This document shows positions 29,536-40,304 of a stretch of 64,000 bases of DNA, piece after piece. The stretch covers positions 1,268,001 through 1,332,000 of the forward strand of contig NZ_CP009913.1 of the NCBI RefSeq assembly GCF_000785515.1. Reading direction: 5' to 3'. Each line of letters starts with the position of its first letter. Position 1 is the first letter of the stretch. This DNA is from Streptococcus salivarius. Its GTDB lineage: Bacteria; Bacillota; Bacilli; Lactobacillales; Streptococcaceae. The position numbers were made by a program, and so were the translations under genes. Below the pieces are notes generated by a model. That model was not told the DNA's origin. It saw only the letters and a program-made list of their open reading frames with translations, and ran no database searches.

Positions 29536-30504
29536 CTATTTAGACAGTCCTGTAAAGAAATCTACGATAGCTTGCCAGATTTGTGCAAAGATATTTTTGC
29601 TGTTCTCAACCGCTTTGTTGGCATTAAAGTTTAAGTTAATTCCAGAGAAAGTATTACCAGCTTTGGAAACGATAGAATCTTTAAGTGATCTCAAGCTTGA
29701 CTTAAAGCTAGCACTGTCAATGATTGAAGACTTAGATAAATTCATAGCAAAATTCACTAGAAGGTTAATTTGCGTATCAGAAAGATCCAAGTTGTAATTA
29801 TTGATAGTCTGCTGAACAATCGTTTTAGCTTGGTCTTCAGTCAACTTATCCCCTTTATCAGCAACTGCTGACTTAATATCAGTCATAGCTACATTAAGCT
29901 TGTCGGCATCATAGTCACTCTTGCCTGAATTTTCCTCATTAATTTGAGAAAGGGTTTTAAGTTCCTCCTGCGCAAGCTCTTTGCTTTCATCAGAAACCTT
30001 AGCCCCATTTTGCTCAAGCGAATAGTAAATACCAGCCAAGGCACTTTCTCCAGTAACTGCGATTGGTGCTGCTACCGTAATCTTGGCGTGTTCGATACCA
30101 AGTGTCGTTGCAGCATTACGGTACATATCTGGAGTGATTTTCGTGATATTTTGCGGTGTCACAATCTCTACACTCAAGGTTTCCTTAGCACCTAGCTTAG
30201 CAATCTTAACTGAAGAATATAGCTGAAGACTAGAATCGTCAGCAACGTTCATAATTTTTGCATAAGCTGATGTCGTAAGTGTCTTAACATTGGTATCCTT
30301 ACTACTATCATATCCCAGTAAATTCAGGGTTTCATTACGCTGATCCTCTGACAAGGAATAGCCCATCACATAATCAGGCTGAACATAGGATTCATCAATA
30401 ACCTTTTGGACTTGTGATGAGGTTGCTGCTTGAGCAACCGAAGTGAAAGCTGTTACTGAAGCCAATATAGCCATCCCAGTAACAAGAAGTTTTTTCAATT
30501 TCAT
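29536..30504 (-). CDS. Secreted DUF1002 protein
   Basis: A 322-residue exported protein of unknown function. It has a clear signal peptide (MKLKKLLVTGMAILASVTAF, cleavage likely after VAQA at about residue 26). The mature part matches the DUF1002 family: YSLSEDQRNETLNLLGY, then an alpha/beta domain with VEIVTPQNITKITPDMYRNAA and ITVAAPIAVTGESALAGIY, and a helical C-terminal third with two DLSDTQINLLVNFAMNLSK-like helices. The C-terminus is amphipathic (IWQAIVDFFTGLSK). No LPXTG or lipobox is seen. It has its own promoter and terminator. I do not know its role. Confidence 0.8.
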   Translation of the reverse strand: MKLKKLLVTGMAILASVTAFTSVAQAATSSQVQKVIDESYVQPDYVMGYSLSEDQRNETLNLLGYDSSKDTNVKTLTTSAYAKIMNVADDSSLQLYSSVKIAKLGAKETLSVEIVTPQNITKITPDMYRNAATTLGIEHAKITVAAPIAVTGESALAGIYYSLEQNGAKVSDESKELAQEELKTLSQINEENSGKSDYDADKLNVAMTDIKSAVADKGDKLTEDQAKTIVQQTINNYNLDLSDTQINLLVNFAMNLSKSSIIDSASFKSSLRSLKDSIVSKAGNTFSGINLNFNANKAVENSKNIFAQIWQAIVDFFTGLSK

Positions 30505-30582
30505 GTGTGTTTCCTTTCGAAAATAGAATATTATTCCATAATCTCCTAAAGGACGACTGACTCTAGGCTCAGCCGTTCACCT

Positions 30583-30592
30583 ATTATACCAT
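30583..30592 (-). promoter_or_regulatory. Extended -10 of the DUF1002 gene
   Basis: TGGTATAAT on the minus strand, with TTGACC 19 bases upstream as a poorly spaced -35. The ~80-base leader contains a short G+C-rich inverted repeat. Confidence 0.45.
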
Positions 30593-30618
30593 GACTTAAA
30601 TAATTAGGGTCAAAAAAA

Positions 30619-31020
30619 CTACTCGTGCAGCTCCAAGGGGAGACCATCTGGATCAGCAAAGAAAGTCATCTTTTCACCGGTAAAAGTGTCCTTGCGGATG
30701 GGTTGGCAGGAAATACCCTTTTCTTCTAAACTCTTGACAACCTCTTCAATATTAGTCACTCTGAAAGCTAAATGACGTAAGCCACATGCCTCAGGATAAG
30801 ACGGGCGTTTGGGTGGCTCCACATAGTTCGGATCACTTGTCTTATTGCCAAAGATTTCAAGTTCTATATCTCCACAACGTAGATCTAACTTATAATCATG
30901 GCGTTCCGGACGGTGATTTTCCCGAATAATCTCAAAACCAAGTTTATTAACATAAAAATCTCGAGACAAGTCATAATCAGAAACAATAATAGCAACATGG
31001 TGCACTGTATTTAAAAACAT
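30619..31020 (-). CDS. VOC-family protein (glyoxalase-like)
   Basis: A 133-residue vicinal-oxygen-chelate protein. It starts at MFLNTVHHVAIIVSDYDLS, with GGAGGA 6 bases upstream; a longer frame upstream lacks family similarity and runs into the srtA end. The paired beta-alpha-beta modules carry the metal-site His in HHVAIIV, Glu in IELEIFG, His in LRHLAFRV and Glu in LPLELHE. This is the SMU1112c/YaeR-like subgroup of glyoxalase-like proteins; the substrate is unknown. It is 37 bases downstream of srtA and may share its transcript. Confidence 0.85.
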   Translation of the reverse strand: MFLNTVHHVAIIVSDYDLSRDFYVNKLGFEIIRENHRPERHDYKLDLRCGDIELEIFGNKTSDPNYVEPPKRPSYPEACGLRHLAFRVTNIEEVVKSLEEKGISCQPIRKDTFTGEKMTFFADPDGLPLELHE

Positions 31021-31057
31021 ATTTTCCTCCATAGAAAAAGGCCCGAGGGCCCCTTTC

Positions 31058-31819
31058 TTAACTTTGAAATTGATTGTATGATTTATTAAAGGCTTCAATA
31101 ATATCTGAACTTGCCTTGTCAAAATCTACCTGCGATTTCAATTCACCTTTGACTATTGTACGTTGGGTTGCTTCAGCATCCGTACAAGTTACCAAAGTAA
31201 CTTCAGACTTGCCTGGTGTATCATCAACCACTGCTACTTCGGTTGGTTGGACGACCTTGACCTCACTAATGACATAAGTATAGACCTTATTTTTATCCGT
31301 AAGATAAATTTTCATGCCTTCCTTAGCCTTATCTAGCGGTGAAAATAGCATGTCAGATGCACCAGCAATACCAAAGACGTGGTGACTAGCTAGTGAATAG
31401 TTATTTTCACCACCCATGACTTGGTCTTCTTTCATAGTTCCAGCACCGTAGGTCAACTCAGTATTACCAAGTCCTTTGAAAATAGGAAGATTGATACCTA
31501 CCTCTGGAATGGCAATACCACCAATGACAGGAAGTTCCTGAGCATCCATCTGTGCCTGCAAGACAGACTCTGTGCTAATTGATTTAACGGTATCAAAGTC
31601 AAAACTCGTCTTAGCTTCCTTGTTTTTCTCAATAGTCTTTTTAGAAACCTTGCTCACTTGATACTTATTTGTATTCCAAGCAATTACTGTGTTTCGAATA
31701 GACTTATTGAAAATCAAGGCTAAACCAACAACCAAGAGAACAACAATCAACACCCAGCGAAGAATATCCAGCCACTTAGGGCGTTTCTTTGTTGTTTTAT
31801 TTTTCTTATCTTTGCTCAT
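31058..31819 (-). CDS. srtA: Class A housekeeping sortase
   Basis: SrtA anchors LPXTG surface proteins to peptidoglycan. The 253-residue protein has a basic N-terminus and a membrane anchor (residues ~20-38). The catalytic residues are His146 or 147 in SLASHHVFG, Cys212 in LVTCTDAE and Arg220 in ATQRTIV. The gene directly follows gyrA with its start codon touching the gyrA stop, the standard streptococcal arrangement. No LPXTG substrate is encoded within the window. Confidence 0.96.
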   Translation of the reverse strand: MSKDKKNKTTKKRPKWLDILRWVLIVVLLVVGLALIFNKSIRNTVIAWNTNKYQVSKVSKKTIEKNKEAKTSFDFDTVKSISTESVLQAQMDAQELPVIGGIAIPEVGINLPIFKGLGNTELTYGAGTMKEDQVMGGENNYSLASHHVFGIAGASDMLFSPLDKAKEGMKIYLTDKNKVYTYVISEVKVVQPTEVAVVDDTPGKSEVTLVTCTDAEATQRTIVKGELKSQVDFDKASSDIIEAFNKSYNQFQS

Positions 31820-34287
31820 TAGTTGTCACCACTTTCTTGGTCTTCGGAAGCTTGTTCAACTTCTTCTGGCTCAACTAAAGCAAAGGTTACAATACGAGCA
31901 GAGTCATCCAAACGCATGACCTTAACCCCTTGAGTTGCACGACCAGTTTGAGAGATATTAGCAACGGCAGTACGGATGATAACACCTGTATCGGTGATGA
32001 CCATGATATCCTCATCACCAGACACTGTGACAATACCTGCTAGGTTACCATTCTTCTCTGTGATATTAGCAGTCTTGATACCTTTACCACCACGTCCCTT
32101 CGTTGGGTACTCAGTAGCTGAGGTACGCTTACCGTAACCTTTTTCAGTGATAATCAAGACTTCTTGGTCTTCTGTAATGGCAGCTGCACCTACAACTTGG
32201 TCACCATCACGAAGAGTGACACCTTTAACACCGGCAGCCATACGGCTCATGCTTCGAATAGTGTCCTCTTTGAAGCGTACACTGTAACCAAATTTGGTAC
32301 CAATGACAATTTCTTCATTACCAGTGGTCAAGAAGACATTGATTAGCTCATCACCTTCTCTAAGTTTCAAGGCAATCAAACCGTTTTGACGGATGTTCTT
32401 AAATTCTGCTTCTTTGGTACGTTTAACCAGACCTTGGCGAGTTACAAAGACAAGATGATTATTTTCAGAAGCTTCATCACTCTTAGCGTTAATGACAGTT
32501 TGAATGGTCTCACCTTCGTCCAACTTCAAGAGATTGACAATAGGTAAGCCTTTGGCTGTACGACCATACTCAGGTATTTCATAACCCTTGAGACGGTATA
32601 CACGCCCCTTATTAGTCATGAAGTAAAGGTGATCATGAGTGCTTGTTGAGACAATATCTCGAACAAAGTCATCATCGTTAACACCAGTACCTTGGACTCC
32701 GCGACCTCCACGTTTTTGAGAGCGGAACTCGTCTTGAGCCAAACGTTTAATATACCCCTTGTTTGAAAGAGTGATAACGACATCTTCCTCTTCGATGAGA
32801 TCTTCATCTTCAAGAGAAATGACTTCCCCGACCATCAGCTCGGTACGACGCGCATCCGCGAATTTACGCTTGCTTTCGTCCAATTCTTCCTTGATGATAG
32901 CAATGACACGTTCTGGTTTTGCCAAAATATCAGCTAAATCAGCAATCAAGGCAAGGAGATCATTGTACTCATTTTGAATCTTATCACGTTCCAAACCTGT
33001 CAAACGACGCAAACGCATATCAAGAATGGCTTGACTTTGACGTTCTGTGAGTTCGAAGCGATCCATCAACTCAGCCTGAGCCTCAGCATCAGTTTGACTA
33101 TTACGGATAATCGTAATCACTTCATCCAAATGATCAAGAGCAATCAGCAAACCTTCTAAAATGTGGGCACGTGCTTCAGCCTTATCCTTGTCAAACTGTG
33201 TACGACGAACCACAACTTCTTGTTGGTGCGCAATATAGTCAGCCAAGATTTGACGCAAGGAAAGGATTTTAGGAACACCCTTTTCAATGGCCAACATGTT
33301 GAAGCTAAAGTTAGTCTGAAGTTGCGTTAATTTGAACAAATTGTTCAAGATAACATTGGCAGAAGCGTCACGACGCACTTCGATGACAAAGCGTACCCCT
33401 TCACGAGAAGACTCGTCACGGACTGCTGTAATCCCTTCAATACGTTTTTCTTGAGCTAAACGCACGATATGTTCATGAACCTTGGTCTTATTGACCATGT
33501 AAGGAAACTCAGTGACAACAATACGCTCACGACCTGATTTAGTTGTTTCAATCTCAGTACGTGAACGAAGGACAATAGAACCCTTACCAGTCTCGTATGC
33601 TCTGTGAATACCAGATTTCCCCATGACCAAGCCTCCAGTTGGGAAGTCTGGCCCAGGAAGAACTTCCATCAGTTCACGCGTTGTGACTTCAGGATTATCC
33701 ATCATCAATTTGACAGCATCAATCGTTTCAGCCAAATTATGTGGTGGAATGTTAGTCGCCATACCAACGGCAATCCCTGTCGCACCATTGACAAGAAGGT
33801 TGGGAATACGTGACGGAAGAACGATTGGCTCACGTTCTGATCCATCATAGTTATCTTGGAAATCTACGGTATTCTTGTTGAGATCACGGAGCATCTCCAA
33901 AGCGATTTTAGACATACGCGCCTCAGTATAACGCTGAGCGGCAGCCCCATCGCCGTCCATAGAACCAAAGTTACCGTGACCATCAACCAACATGTAACGG
34001 TAGCTCCACCATTGCGCCATACGGACCATGGCTTCATAGATAGATGAGTCTCCGTGTGGGTGATATTTACCCATGACATCCCCGGTAATACGGGCAGATT
34101 TTTTATGTGGCTTATCAGGTGTCACCCCAAGCTCATTCATTCCATAAAGAATACGACGTTGTACCGGTTTTAAACCGTCACGAACATCTGGAAGAGCACG
34201 AGACACGATAACACTCATGGCATAATCGATAAAGCTCGTCTTCATCTCAGACGTCAAATTAACGTCAATTAAATTATTATCTTGCAC
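31819..34287 (-). CDS. gyrA: DNA gyrase subunit A
   Basis: GyrA is the DNA-cleaving subunit of gyrase. The 822-residue protein has the catalytic Tyr120 in [10 protein letters not shown] and the quinolone-resistance region [12 protein letters not shown] with Ser81 and Glu85, the wild-type (susceptible) residues. The C-terminal pinwheel repeats include the GyrA box QKRGGRG. The acidic tail ends in [15 protein letters not shown]. It is divergent from ldh, and its -10 box abuts a cre-like sequence. Confidence 0.98.
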   Translation of the reverse strand: MQDNNLIDVNLTSEMKTSFIDYAMSVIVSRALPDVRDGLKPVQRRILYGMNELGVTPDKPHKKSARITGDVMGKYHPHGDSSIYEAMVRMAQWWSYRYMLVDGHGNFGSMDGDGAAAQRYTEARMSKIALEMLRDLNKNTVDFQDNYDGSEREPIVLPSRIPNLLVNGATGIAVGMATNIPPHNLAETIDAVKLMMDNPEVTTRELMEVLPGPDFPTGGLVMGKSGIHRAYETGKGSIVLRSRTEIETTKSGRERIVVTEFPYMVNKTKVHEHIVRLAQEKRIEGITAVRDESSREGVRFVIEVRRDASANVILNNLFKLTQLQTNFSFNMLAIEKGVPKILSLRQILADYIAHQQEVVVRRTQFDKDKAEARAHILEGLLIALDHLDEVITIIRNSQTDAEAQAELMDRFELTERQSQAILDMRLRRLTGLERDKIQNEYNDLLALIADLADILAKPERVIAIIKEELDESKRKFADARRTELMVGEVISLEDEDLIEEEDVVITLSNKGYIKRLAQDEFRSQKRGGRGVQGTGVNDDDFVRDIVSTSTHDHLYFMTNKGRVYRLKGYEIPEYGRTAKGLPIVNLLKLDEGETIQTVINAKSDEASENNHLVFVTRQGLVKRTKEAEFKNIRQNGLIALKLREGDELINVFLTTGNEEIVIGTKFGYSVRFKEDTIRSMSRMAAGVKGVTLRDGDQVVGAAAITEDQEVLIITEKGYGKRTSATEYPTKGRGGKGIKTANITEKNGNLAGIVTVSGDEDIMVITDTGVIIRTAVANISQTGRATQGVKVMRLDDSARIVTFALVEPEEVEQASEDQESGDN

Positions 34288-34360
34288 TCTAAAAATGCCT
34301 CTTTTCTTTCATTCAAATCATTCCAAACTCTAATAAAAGAGTATAGAAAATTTCTATATT

Positions 34361-34369
34361 ATTATACCA
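34361..34369 (-). promoter_or_regulatory. Extended -10 of gyrA
   Basis: TGGTATAAT on the minus strand, 73 bases before the gyrA ATG. The spacer upstream contains the first cre-like box. Confidence 0.6.
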
Positions 34370-34382
34370 TAAAACGCTTTAT
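34369..34382. promoter_or_regulatory. cre-like box 1 (gyrA-ldh intergenic)
   Basis: ATAAAACGCTTTAT has the AAACGCTTT core of catabolite-responsive elements, with imperfect outer bases. It overlaps the gyrA promoter spacer. Confidence 0.45.
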
Positions 34383-34393
34383 TTTTCATTTGT

Positions 34394-34407
34394 GTAAAAC
34401 GCTTTCA
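34394..34407. promoter_or_regulatory. cre-like box 2, upstream of the ldh promoter
   Basis: GTAAAACGCTTTCA fits the cre consensus TGWAANCGNTNWCA except for its first two bases. It lies 23 bases upstream of the ldh -35 box, a position from which CcpA activates genes in related species. Confidence 0.6.
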
Positions 34408-34429
34408 TCCAATAATTACTTATTATTTC

Positions 34430-34458
34430 GTGACATCTATCACTTAAAGTGGTAGAAT
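34430..34458 (+). promoter_or_regulatory. ldh promoter
   Basis: GTGACA and TAGAAT with a 17-base spacer, giving a leader of about 45 bases that ends in AAGGAGATG before the ldh start. Confidence 0.7.
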
Positions 34459-34460
34459 AA

Positions 34461-35495
<1,035 letters not shown>

Positions 35496-35512
35496 TTTAA
35501 GATTAGTAAAAT

Positions 35513-35543
35513 AAAAGTCTCCAATAGGAGGCTTTTTTAGTAT
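35513..35543 (+). terminator. Terminator of ldh
   Basis: AAAAGTCTCC AATA GGAGGCTTTT (one G-U pair) followed by TT. Confidence 0.92.
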
Positions 35544-35549
35544 TTTAAA

Positions 35550-35581
35550 GAAAAAACAGCTAATTCGGTTGAATTAGCTGT
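35550..35581 (-). terminator. Terminator of nox
   Basis: On the minus strand ACAGCTAATTC AACC GAATTAGCTGT is a perfect 11-bp stem followed by TTTTT. Confidence 0.93.
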
Positions 35582-35587
35582 CTAAGA

Positions 35588-36961
35588 TTATTTAGCTGAG
35601 ATAGCTGCTTTAGCAATATAGCTAAGCGGTTGGTTAAAGTGTGGCAAGAAGAACAAATCAAGCAATTGAAGACGATCAATTGTAACTCCTTCTTGGATAG
35701 CTAATGAGAACATGTGGATTCCCATAGAGATATCCATACGTGATACCATTTGAGCTCCAAGAATTTTACGCGTGTCTTTGTCATAAACAATCTTGATTGT
35801 AACGTCTTCATTTTCATCTTCCATGAAGGCAGCTTTTTGAAGATCTGTTGATTCTACTACTGCTGGATTGAAGCCAAAGCGTTTTGCTTTTTCTTCTGTC
35901 AAACCAGTAGATACCATGTTCAAACCATAGATTGAGATACCATTTGATCCTTGAACACCGTTTGATTCAACATCGCCACCACCGGCATTATGACCACCGA
36001 CAATACCTGAACGAACAGCGTTTGAAGCCAAGGCAATGTAGTTCACATCTTCAAGAGCATTGTCATAAACGGTAGCACAGTCACCAACTGCATAAACGTC
36101 TTTGATTGATGTTTCTTGTTTCTTATTAACAAGGTAAGCGCCATTACGGAATGTTTCCAATTTACCAGCACCAAGAGCTGTGTTAGGACGGAAACCTACT
36201 GCAAGGACAACCATGTCGACATCGTAAGCATTTTTATCAGTGACGATACGTTCAACTTTAGTATCTCCTTCAACTGCCTTAACAGTTTCACCAAATGCCA
36301 ATTTAATACCGTGGCTTTCCATATTTTTAGCCATAAGTTCAGTCAAATCATGGTCATAATAACCAGCCAAACATGTATCAACAACGTCGATAAGGATAAC
36401 TTCTTTTCCATGACGTTGGAAAGCTTCAGCCAATTCAACACCAATGTAACCAGCACCTACAACCGCTACACGTTTGATATCTTGAGATTTGTCGTTCAAC
36501 TTATCAATAACTTCTTGAGCGTTTTGGAAAAGTTTAACAAATTGAAGATTTTCAAGTGTTGCTTCGAAAGTACGGCTACCTTCTTTGATTTCAGCACCTT
36601 CGATTGGAGGCAAGATTGGTTGTGAGCCAGTAGCCAAAATCAATTTATCATATGATTCAACATGCTCTTTACCATCGACAAGAGCTGTGACAGTTTTAGC
36701 ATCAAAGTCAATTGACTCAACTGGTGAGTTCATGTAAACTTTAGCACCTTTGCTTTCAAGACCTTCTTTTGTTGCATAGAAGAGTCCGTCTGAACCAGAA
36801 ATCTGATTACCGATCCAAAGAGCCATACCACAACCCAAGAATGAAATGTTAGAGTTTTGGTCGAAAACAACTACTTCATTTTGGTCTCCGTAATTATCGA
36901 GAATAGTATTAATACTAAAAGTACCAGCGTGGTTAGCACCAACAACTACGATTTTTGACAT
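35588..36961 (-). CDS. nox: Water-forming NADH oxidase
   Basis: This flavoenzyme oxidises NADH with O2 reduced fully to water, giving extra NAD+ when air is present. The 457-residue protein has the FAD-binding start [13 protein letters not shown], the redox-active Cys44 in [10 protein letters not shown] (the sulfenate cysteine of H2O-forming oxidases), the NAD site [17 protein letters not shown] and the second FAD motif [10 protein letters not shown] use the ATG at 36961 with GGAT upstream rather than an in-frame TTG 12 bases earlier. It converges on ldh, so the two NAD+-regenerating genes are neighbours. A cre-like box overlaps its promoter. Confidence 0.95.
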   Translation of the reverse strand: MSKIVVVGANHAGTFSINTILDNYGDQNEVVVFDQNSNISFLGCGMALWIGNQISGSDGLFYATKEGLESKGAKVYMNSPVESIDFDAKTVTALVDGKEHVESYDKLILATGSQPILPPIEGAEIKEGSRTFEATLENLQFVKLFQNAQEVIDKLNDKSQDIKRVAVVGAGYIGVELAEAFQRHGKEVILIDVVDTCLAGYYDHDLTELMAKNMESHGIKLAFGETVKAVEGDTKVERIVTDKNAYDVDMVVLAVGFRPNTALGAGKLETFRNGAYLVNKKQETSIKDVYAVGDCATVYDNALEDVNYIALASNAVRSGIVGGHNAGGGDVESNGVQGSNGISIYGLNMVSTGLTEEKAKRFGFNPAVVESTDLQKAAFMEDENEDVTIKIVYDKDTRKILGAQMVSRMDISMGIHMFSLAIQEGVTIDRLQLLDLFFLPHFNQPLSYIAKAAISAK

Positions 36962-37001
36962 AAGTTTATCCAACTTTCTTTTGATAATAGTTTACTATTT
37001 T

Positions 37002-37030
37002 ATTCTACCATAATCGGAAAACGGTTACAC
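37002..37030 (-). promoter_or_regulatory. nox promoter with overlapping cre-like box
   Basis: An extended -10 (TGGTAGAAT, minus strand) has a weak -35 (GTGTAA) 17 bases upstream. The box TGTAACCGTTTTCC at 37029-37016 matches the cre consensus TGWAANCGNTNWCA at all but the last base and covers the -35/spacer, which predicts repression by CcpA. Confidence 0.6.
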
Positions 37031-37193
37031 CTTTTATGCTCAGACTTTGTTACTTTTTGAACAAATTAAGTTTCTATGCTCAAAACCCAAGTAGATCATG
37101 TCAAAATAGGTAGAAAAACACTTTATGATGACGGTTACCTTTCTTAACACCATCACTGTCTTACCAAATCCTAGAAAGTTACTTTGCTTTAAA

Positions 37194-37245
37194 ATATAAA
37201 AAAAGAGTGAGTAACTTTCTCTTTAGAGAATGTCAACACTCTTTT
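37194..37245 (-). terminator. Terminator of the ABC-F gene
   Basis: AAAAGAGTG and CACTCTTTT form the outer stem, with an inner TTCTCT/AGAGAA hairpin; on the minus strand a T-run follows. The rest of the 288-base gap holds the nox promoter and no other gene. Confidence 0.75.
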
Positions 37246-37249
37246 ATCT

Positions 37250-38788
37250 CTATACTAACTCATTAAAATCCCAAACGTCTGTCCAACCTTCATAAAATTC
37301 TGGTTCGTGACATACCATAAGGATACTGCCCTTGAAGGCCTGAAGGGCACGCTTCAATTCATCCTTGGCGTCAACATCCAAGTGGTTGGTAGGTTCATCC
37401 AGAACAAGAACATTATTTTCACGATTCATAAGGAGACAGAAGCGAACTTTAGCCTGTTCTCCACCTGAAAGCACTTGAATTTGGCTTTCAATATGCTTAG
37501 AGGTTAATCCGCATTTGGCTAGAGCCGCACGGACCTCAGCTTGATTTAAGGCTGGGAAGGCATCCCAAACCGCTTCAAGAGGCGTCTGACGTGACCCTTC
37601 TGCTTCTTGCTCGAAGTAACCTAGGTCAATAAAGTCACCTGTTTCAACTTCTCCTTCTAGTGGTTGAATAATACCAAGCAGGCTCTTAAGCAAAGTAGTC
37701 TTACCGATACCATTGGCACCCACGATAGCTACTTTTTGATTACGTTCGAAGGTTAGATTCAAAGGAGCCTTGGTCAAAGGGCGGTCGTAACCAATAACGA
37801 GGTCTTTGGTTTGGAAAATAAAACGTCCAGGTGTACGGCTTTCCTTGAAATGGAATTCAGGTTTTGGCTTCTCAGCCTGCAATTCAATAATTTCCATCTT
37901 ATCCAATTTCTTCTGACGAGACATGGCCATATTTCGCGTAGCAACACGCGCCTTGTTACGGTTAACAAAATCCTGAAGGTCTGCAATTTCTTTCTGCTGA
38001 CGTTCATAGGCAGCTTCCAATTGTGCCTTTTTCATAGCATAGACAGATTGGAAATTATCATAATCACCTGCATAGCGAACCAAGTCTTGATTTTCAACAT
38101 GATAGACAATGTTAATCACATCGTTTAGGAACGGAATATCATGCGAAATAAGAACAAAGGCATTTTCATACTCCTGAAGGTAACGTTTAAGCCAGGCAAT
38201 GTGTTCTGCATCCAAATAGTTGGTTGGCTCGTCGAGAAGCAAGATATCTGGTTTTTCAAGTAGCAACTTGGCCAAGAGAATCTTGGTACGTTGACCACCT
38301 GAAAGGTCTGTTACATCTGTGTCCATACCAAAATCCATGACACCAAGAGCACGAGCAACCTCATCAATCTTAGCATCTAATGTATAGAAATCACGCGTTT
38401 CCAAGCGATCCTGAAGCTCTCCTACTTCTTCCATCAGAGCATCAACATCAGCACCCTCTTCAGCCATAGACATGTAAATTTCGTTGATGCGTTCTTCAGT
38501 TTTAAAAAGCTCATCAAAAGCCGTACGAAGGACATCACGAACTGTCATTCCCTTTTCAAGAACTGCATGCTGATCCAAGTAACCCGCTGTAACATACTTA
38601 GACCACTCTACCTTACCTTCATCTGGTTGCAATTTTCCAGTAACGATAGACATGAAGGTTGACTTTCCTTCACCGTTAGCACCGACAAGACCGATATGCT
38701 CACCTTTGAGCAAACGGAATGAGACATTTTCAAAAATAGCACGGTCACCAAATCCGTGACTAAGATTTTTGACTTCTAAAATAGACAT
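37250..38788 (-). CDS. ABC-F family ATPase
   Basis: A 512-residue protein with two ATP-binding cassettes and no membrane spans. Each half has Walker A (GANGEGKST; GANGIGKTT), a signature (LSGGQRTK; LSGGEQAK) and Walker B (LLLDEPTNYLD; LVLDEPTNHLD), joined by a charged P-site-type linker (about residues 235-315, YERQQKEIADLQDFV). This is the YbiT-like ABC-F type, which acts at the ribosome rather than in transport. It lacks the long antibiotic-resistance-type linker of Msr/Lsa, so a housekeeping translation role is more likely. It has its own terminator. Confidence 0.9.
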   Translation of the reverse strand: MSILEVKNLSHGFGDRAIFENVSFRLLKGEHIGLVGANGEGKSTFMSIVTGKLQPDEGKVEWSKYVTAGYLDQHAVLEKGMTVRDVLRTAFDELFKTEERINEIYMSMAEEGADVDALMEEVGELQDRLETRDFYTLDAKIDEVARALGVMDFGMDTDVTDLSGGQRTKILLAKLLLEKPDILLLDEPTNYLDAEHIAWLKRYLQEYENAFVLISHDIPFLNDVINIVYHVENQDLVRYAGDYDNFQSVYAMKKAQLEAAYERQQKEIADLQDFVNRNKARVATRNMAMSRQKKLDKMEIIELQAEKPKPEFHFKESRTPGRFIFQTKDLVIGYDRPLTKAPLNLTFERNQKVAIVGANGIGKTTLLKSLLGIIQPLEGEVETGDFIDLGYFEQEAEGSRQTPLEAVWDAFPALNQAEVRAALAKCGLTSKHIESQIQVLSGGEQAKVRFCLLMNRENNVLVLDEPTNHLDVDAKDELKRALQAFKGSILMVCHEPEFYEGWTDVWDFNELV

Positions 38789-38898
38789 AGTATATCTGGG
38801 CTAAACCTGCTTTCAGCCCTTTCCTTTCTTGACATTAACTTTACTATTTTACCATTTTTTAGTGAAAATATGGACCTCTGCTTCTGGAAAATTAAAAA

Positions 38899-38920
38899 GA
38901 AAAAGCAGGACAAACCTGCT
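38899..38920 (-). terminator. Terminator of the B6-salvage operon
   Basis: AGCAGG TTTGT CCTGCT on the minus strand, followed by TTTTTCTTTTT, just past the stop at 38927. Confidence 0.85.
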
Positions 38921-38926
38921 AAATCC

Positions 38927-39457
38927 TTAATGTTTCTGTAAAATACGTTTGAAGACAGGATACAGGAGCGGAACTGCAATGATTGTCACTACTGATGTCC
39001 CAAAGGTCCCACCAATTTTAGTAAGTGCCAATGCCATGGCAGCATTTAGTGGTAAAGCCGCAACGACACTATTAATAATCGTATACTTAACAAAATTCAA
39101 AATAATTTTGGTTACTGCAGCTATCACGCCAACAATAATGATGTTCATCATTTTGTCATTTGATTTGAGTAGCTTTTCAAAAACAAGATAGAGAACAAAA
39201 CAAACAATCAAAGATTCTAAAATAGTAATCCAAACCTCAGCAGCATAACCATTGAAAATATCAAATAAGCCTAGGCCCACTGTTGCGACTAGCGCACCTT
39301 TCCTAGCTCCGAAAATCAACACAGCAATCACAACCAGAGCATTTCCCAAATGGACAAATTGAGGTCCAAAAGGAATACGAATGAACTGTACACTAACAAT
39401 AATTAGAGCTGCGTACAAACTCAATTCAACTAATTCACGTGTTTTATCACTTTTCAT
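38927..39457 (-). CDS. ECF transporter S-component (second, PF07155-like)
   Basis: A 176-residue membrane protein with about five spans, matching ECF-type substrate-binding (S) components: RELVELSLYAALIIVSVQFIRIP, FVHLGNALVVIAVLIFGARKGALVATVG and FKRILQKH at the end. I start it at MKSDKTREL (39457), preceded by GGAGGAGAAAA and overlapping the pdxK stop by 11 bases. The energising EcfA/EcfT proteins are not nearby, as usual for group II ECF transporters that share one module. Overlap with the kinase suggests it imports pyridoxine-type compounds. This is inference by context. Confidence 0.78.
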   Translation of the reverse strand: MKSDKTRELVELSLYAALIIVSVQFIRIPFGPQFVHLGNALVVIAVLIFGARKGALVATVGLGLFDIFNGYAAEVWITILESLIVCFVLYLVFEKLLKSNDKMMNIIIVGVIAAVTKIILNFVKYTIINSVVAALPLNAAMALALTKIGGTFGTSVVTIIAVPLLYPVFKRILQKH

Positions 39458-40304
39458 TTTTCTCCTCCAATAGGGCATTAAAACCACTAAATAAATAACC
39501 GATATGGGGCTCATAGCAGAGACCATATTTTAAAGGACGACCACTAGCTAGGGTTGAAGACAAGACCTGATCCATGAAATCTAAGGCAAGATTAGCTACT
39601 TTTAGTAAATTCAGATGATGAAAATAGCCTGATGCCAAGATAGCTGTTACAAGATCTCCACTGCCATAAAAGTGAGACTTATAGCTTTTCCTCATAAGAT
39701 AAGTCGTTTTATTGGTCTCTTTATCAAAATAAGCCAAACCAATTTTGCCTTCCTCGAATGAAATACCTGTTAAGACAACCTTCCGAGGTCCAAGCTTAGT
39801 CAAATCTCGCAGAAGCTTATCAACAGTGGCCTTATCATAGGAACCTACTTCTAGATAGGGAGAATCCGTTAACAAAGAGGCTTCTGTCAGATTGGGAATG
39901 ATAGCATCTGCCTGCTGACAAAAATCTTTCATAGCTTCTACATATTCCATATCAAAACCTTGATAGAGACGACCATTGTCACCCATAATAGGGTCAACAA
40001 AGAGAGCTATCCGTTTATCACGAGCCAATTGACCTACAATTTTTAGTTCTTCTCTTGACTTAAAATAACCACTTACTAAGCCATCTACTGTAAAATCCAA
40101 GTGCTCCCACTGCTTATAGAATCCCTTCAGGTCATCCGTAAGATCCCGCATATAGATATTCTCAAACTCCCCTGTATGCGAAGATAAAAGAACTGTTGGT
40201 AAAGGAAGGACTTCAGTTTGACAGGCTGACATGATAGGGAGGCTACTAGTCAAAGCAACCTTACCCACCCCAACAAGGTCATTAGCAACAATCACTGTAG
40301 CCAT
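39447..40304 (-). CDS. pdxK: Pyridoxal/pyridoxine kinase, probable
   Basis: A 285-residue ribokinase-fold kinase. It starts MATVIVANDLVGVGKVALTS, contains FVDPIMGDNGRLYQGF (the family DPVMGD motif), IIPNLTEASLL, and the anion-hole/catalytic motif FYGSGDLVTAIL. These suit pyridoxal kinase of the PdxK/PdxY type, which makes PLP. It lies between two ECF S-components in a tightly packed operon, the classic salvage layout of uptake plus trapping by phosphorylation. The Gly-Ser-Gly-Asp catalytic loop is intact. Hydroxymethylpyrimidine kinase is a less likely alternative. Confidence 0.85.
   Translation of the reverse strand: MATVIVANDLVGVGKVALTSSLPIMSACQTEVLPLPTVLLSSHTGEFENIYMRDLTDDLKGFYKQWEHLDFTVDGLVSGYFKSREELKIVGQLARDKRIALFVDPIMGDNGRLYQGFDMEYVEAMKDFCQQADAIIPNLTEASLLTDSPYLEVGSYDKATVDKLLRDLTKLGPRKVVLTGISFEEGKIGLAYFDKETNKTTYLMRKSYKSHFYGSGDLVTAILASGYFHHLNLLKVANLALDFMDQVLSSTLASGRPLKYGLCYEPHIGYLFSGFNALLEEKNEK

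Noticed and set aside
34369..34407. Rex-type redox operator in front of ldh.
   Set aside because: No TTGTGAA-type inverted repeat is present; the palindromic cores there fit cre better.
36116..36625. A 169-codon plus-strand frame inside nox.
   Set aside because: Same reason: shadow of a strong coding frame, no RBS and no recognisable sequence.
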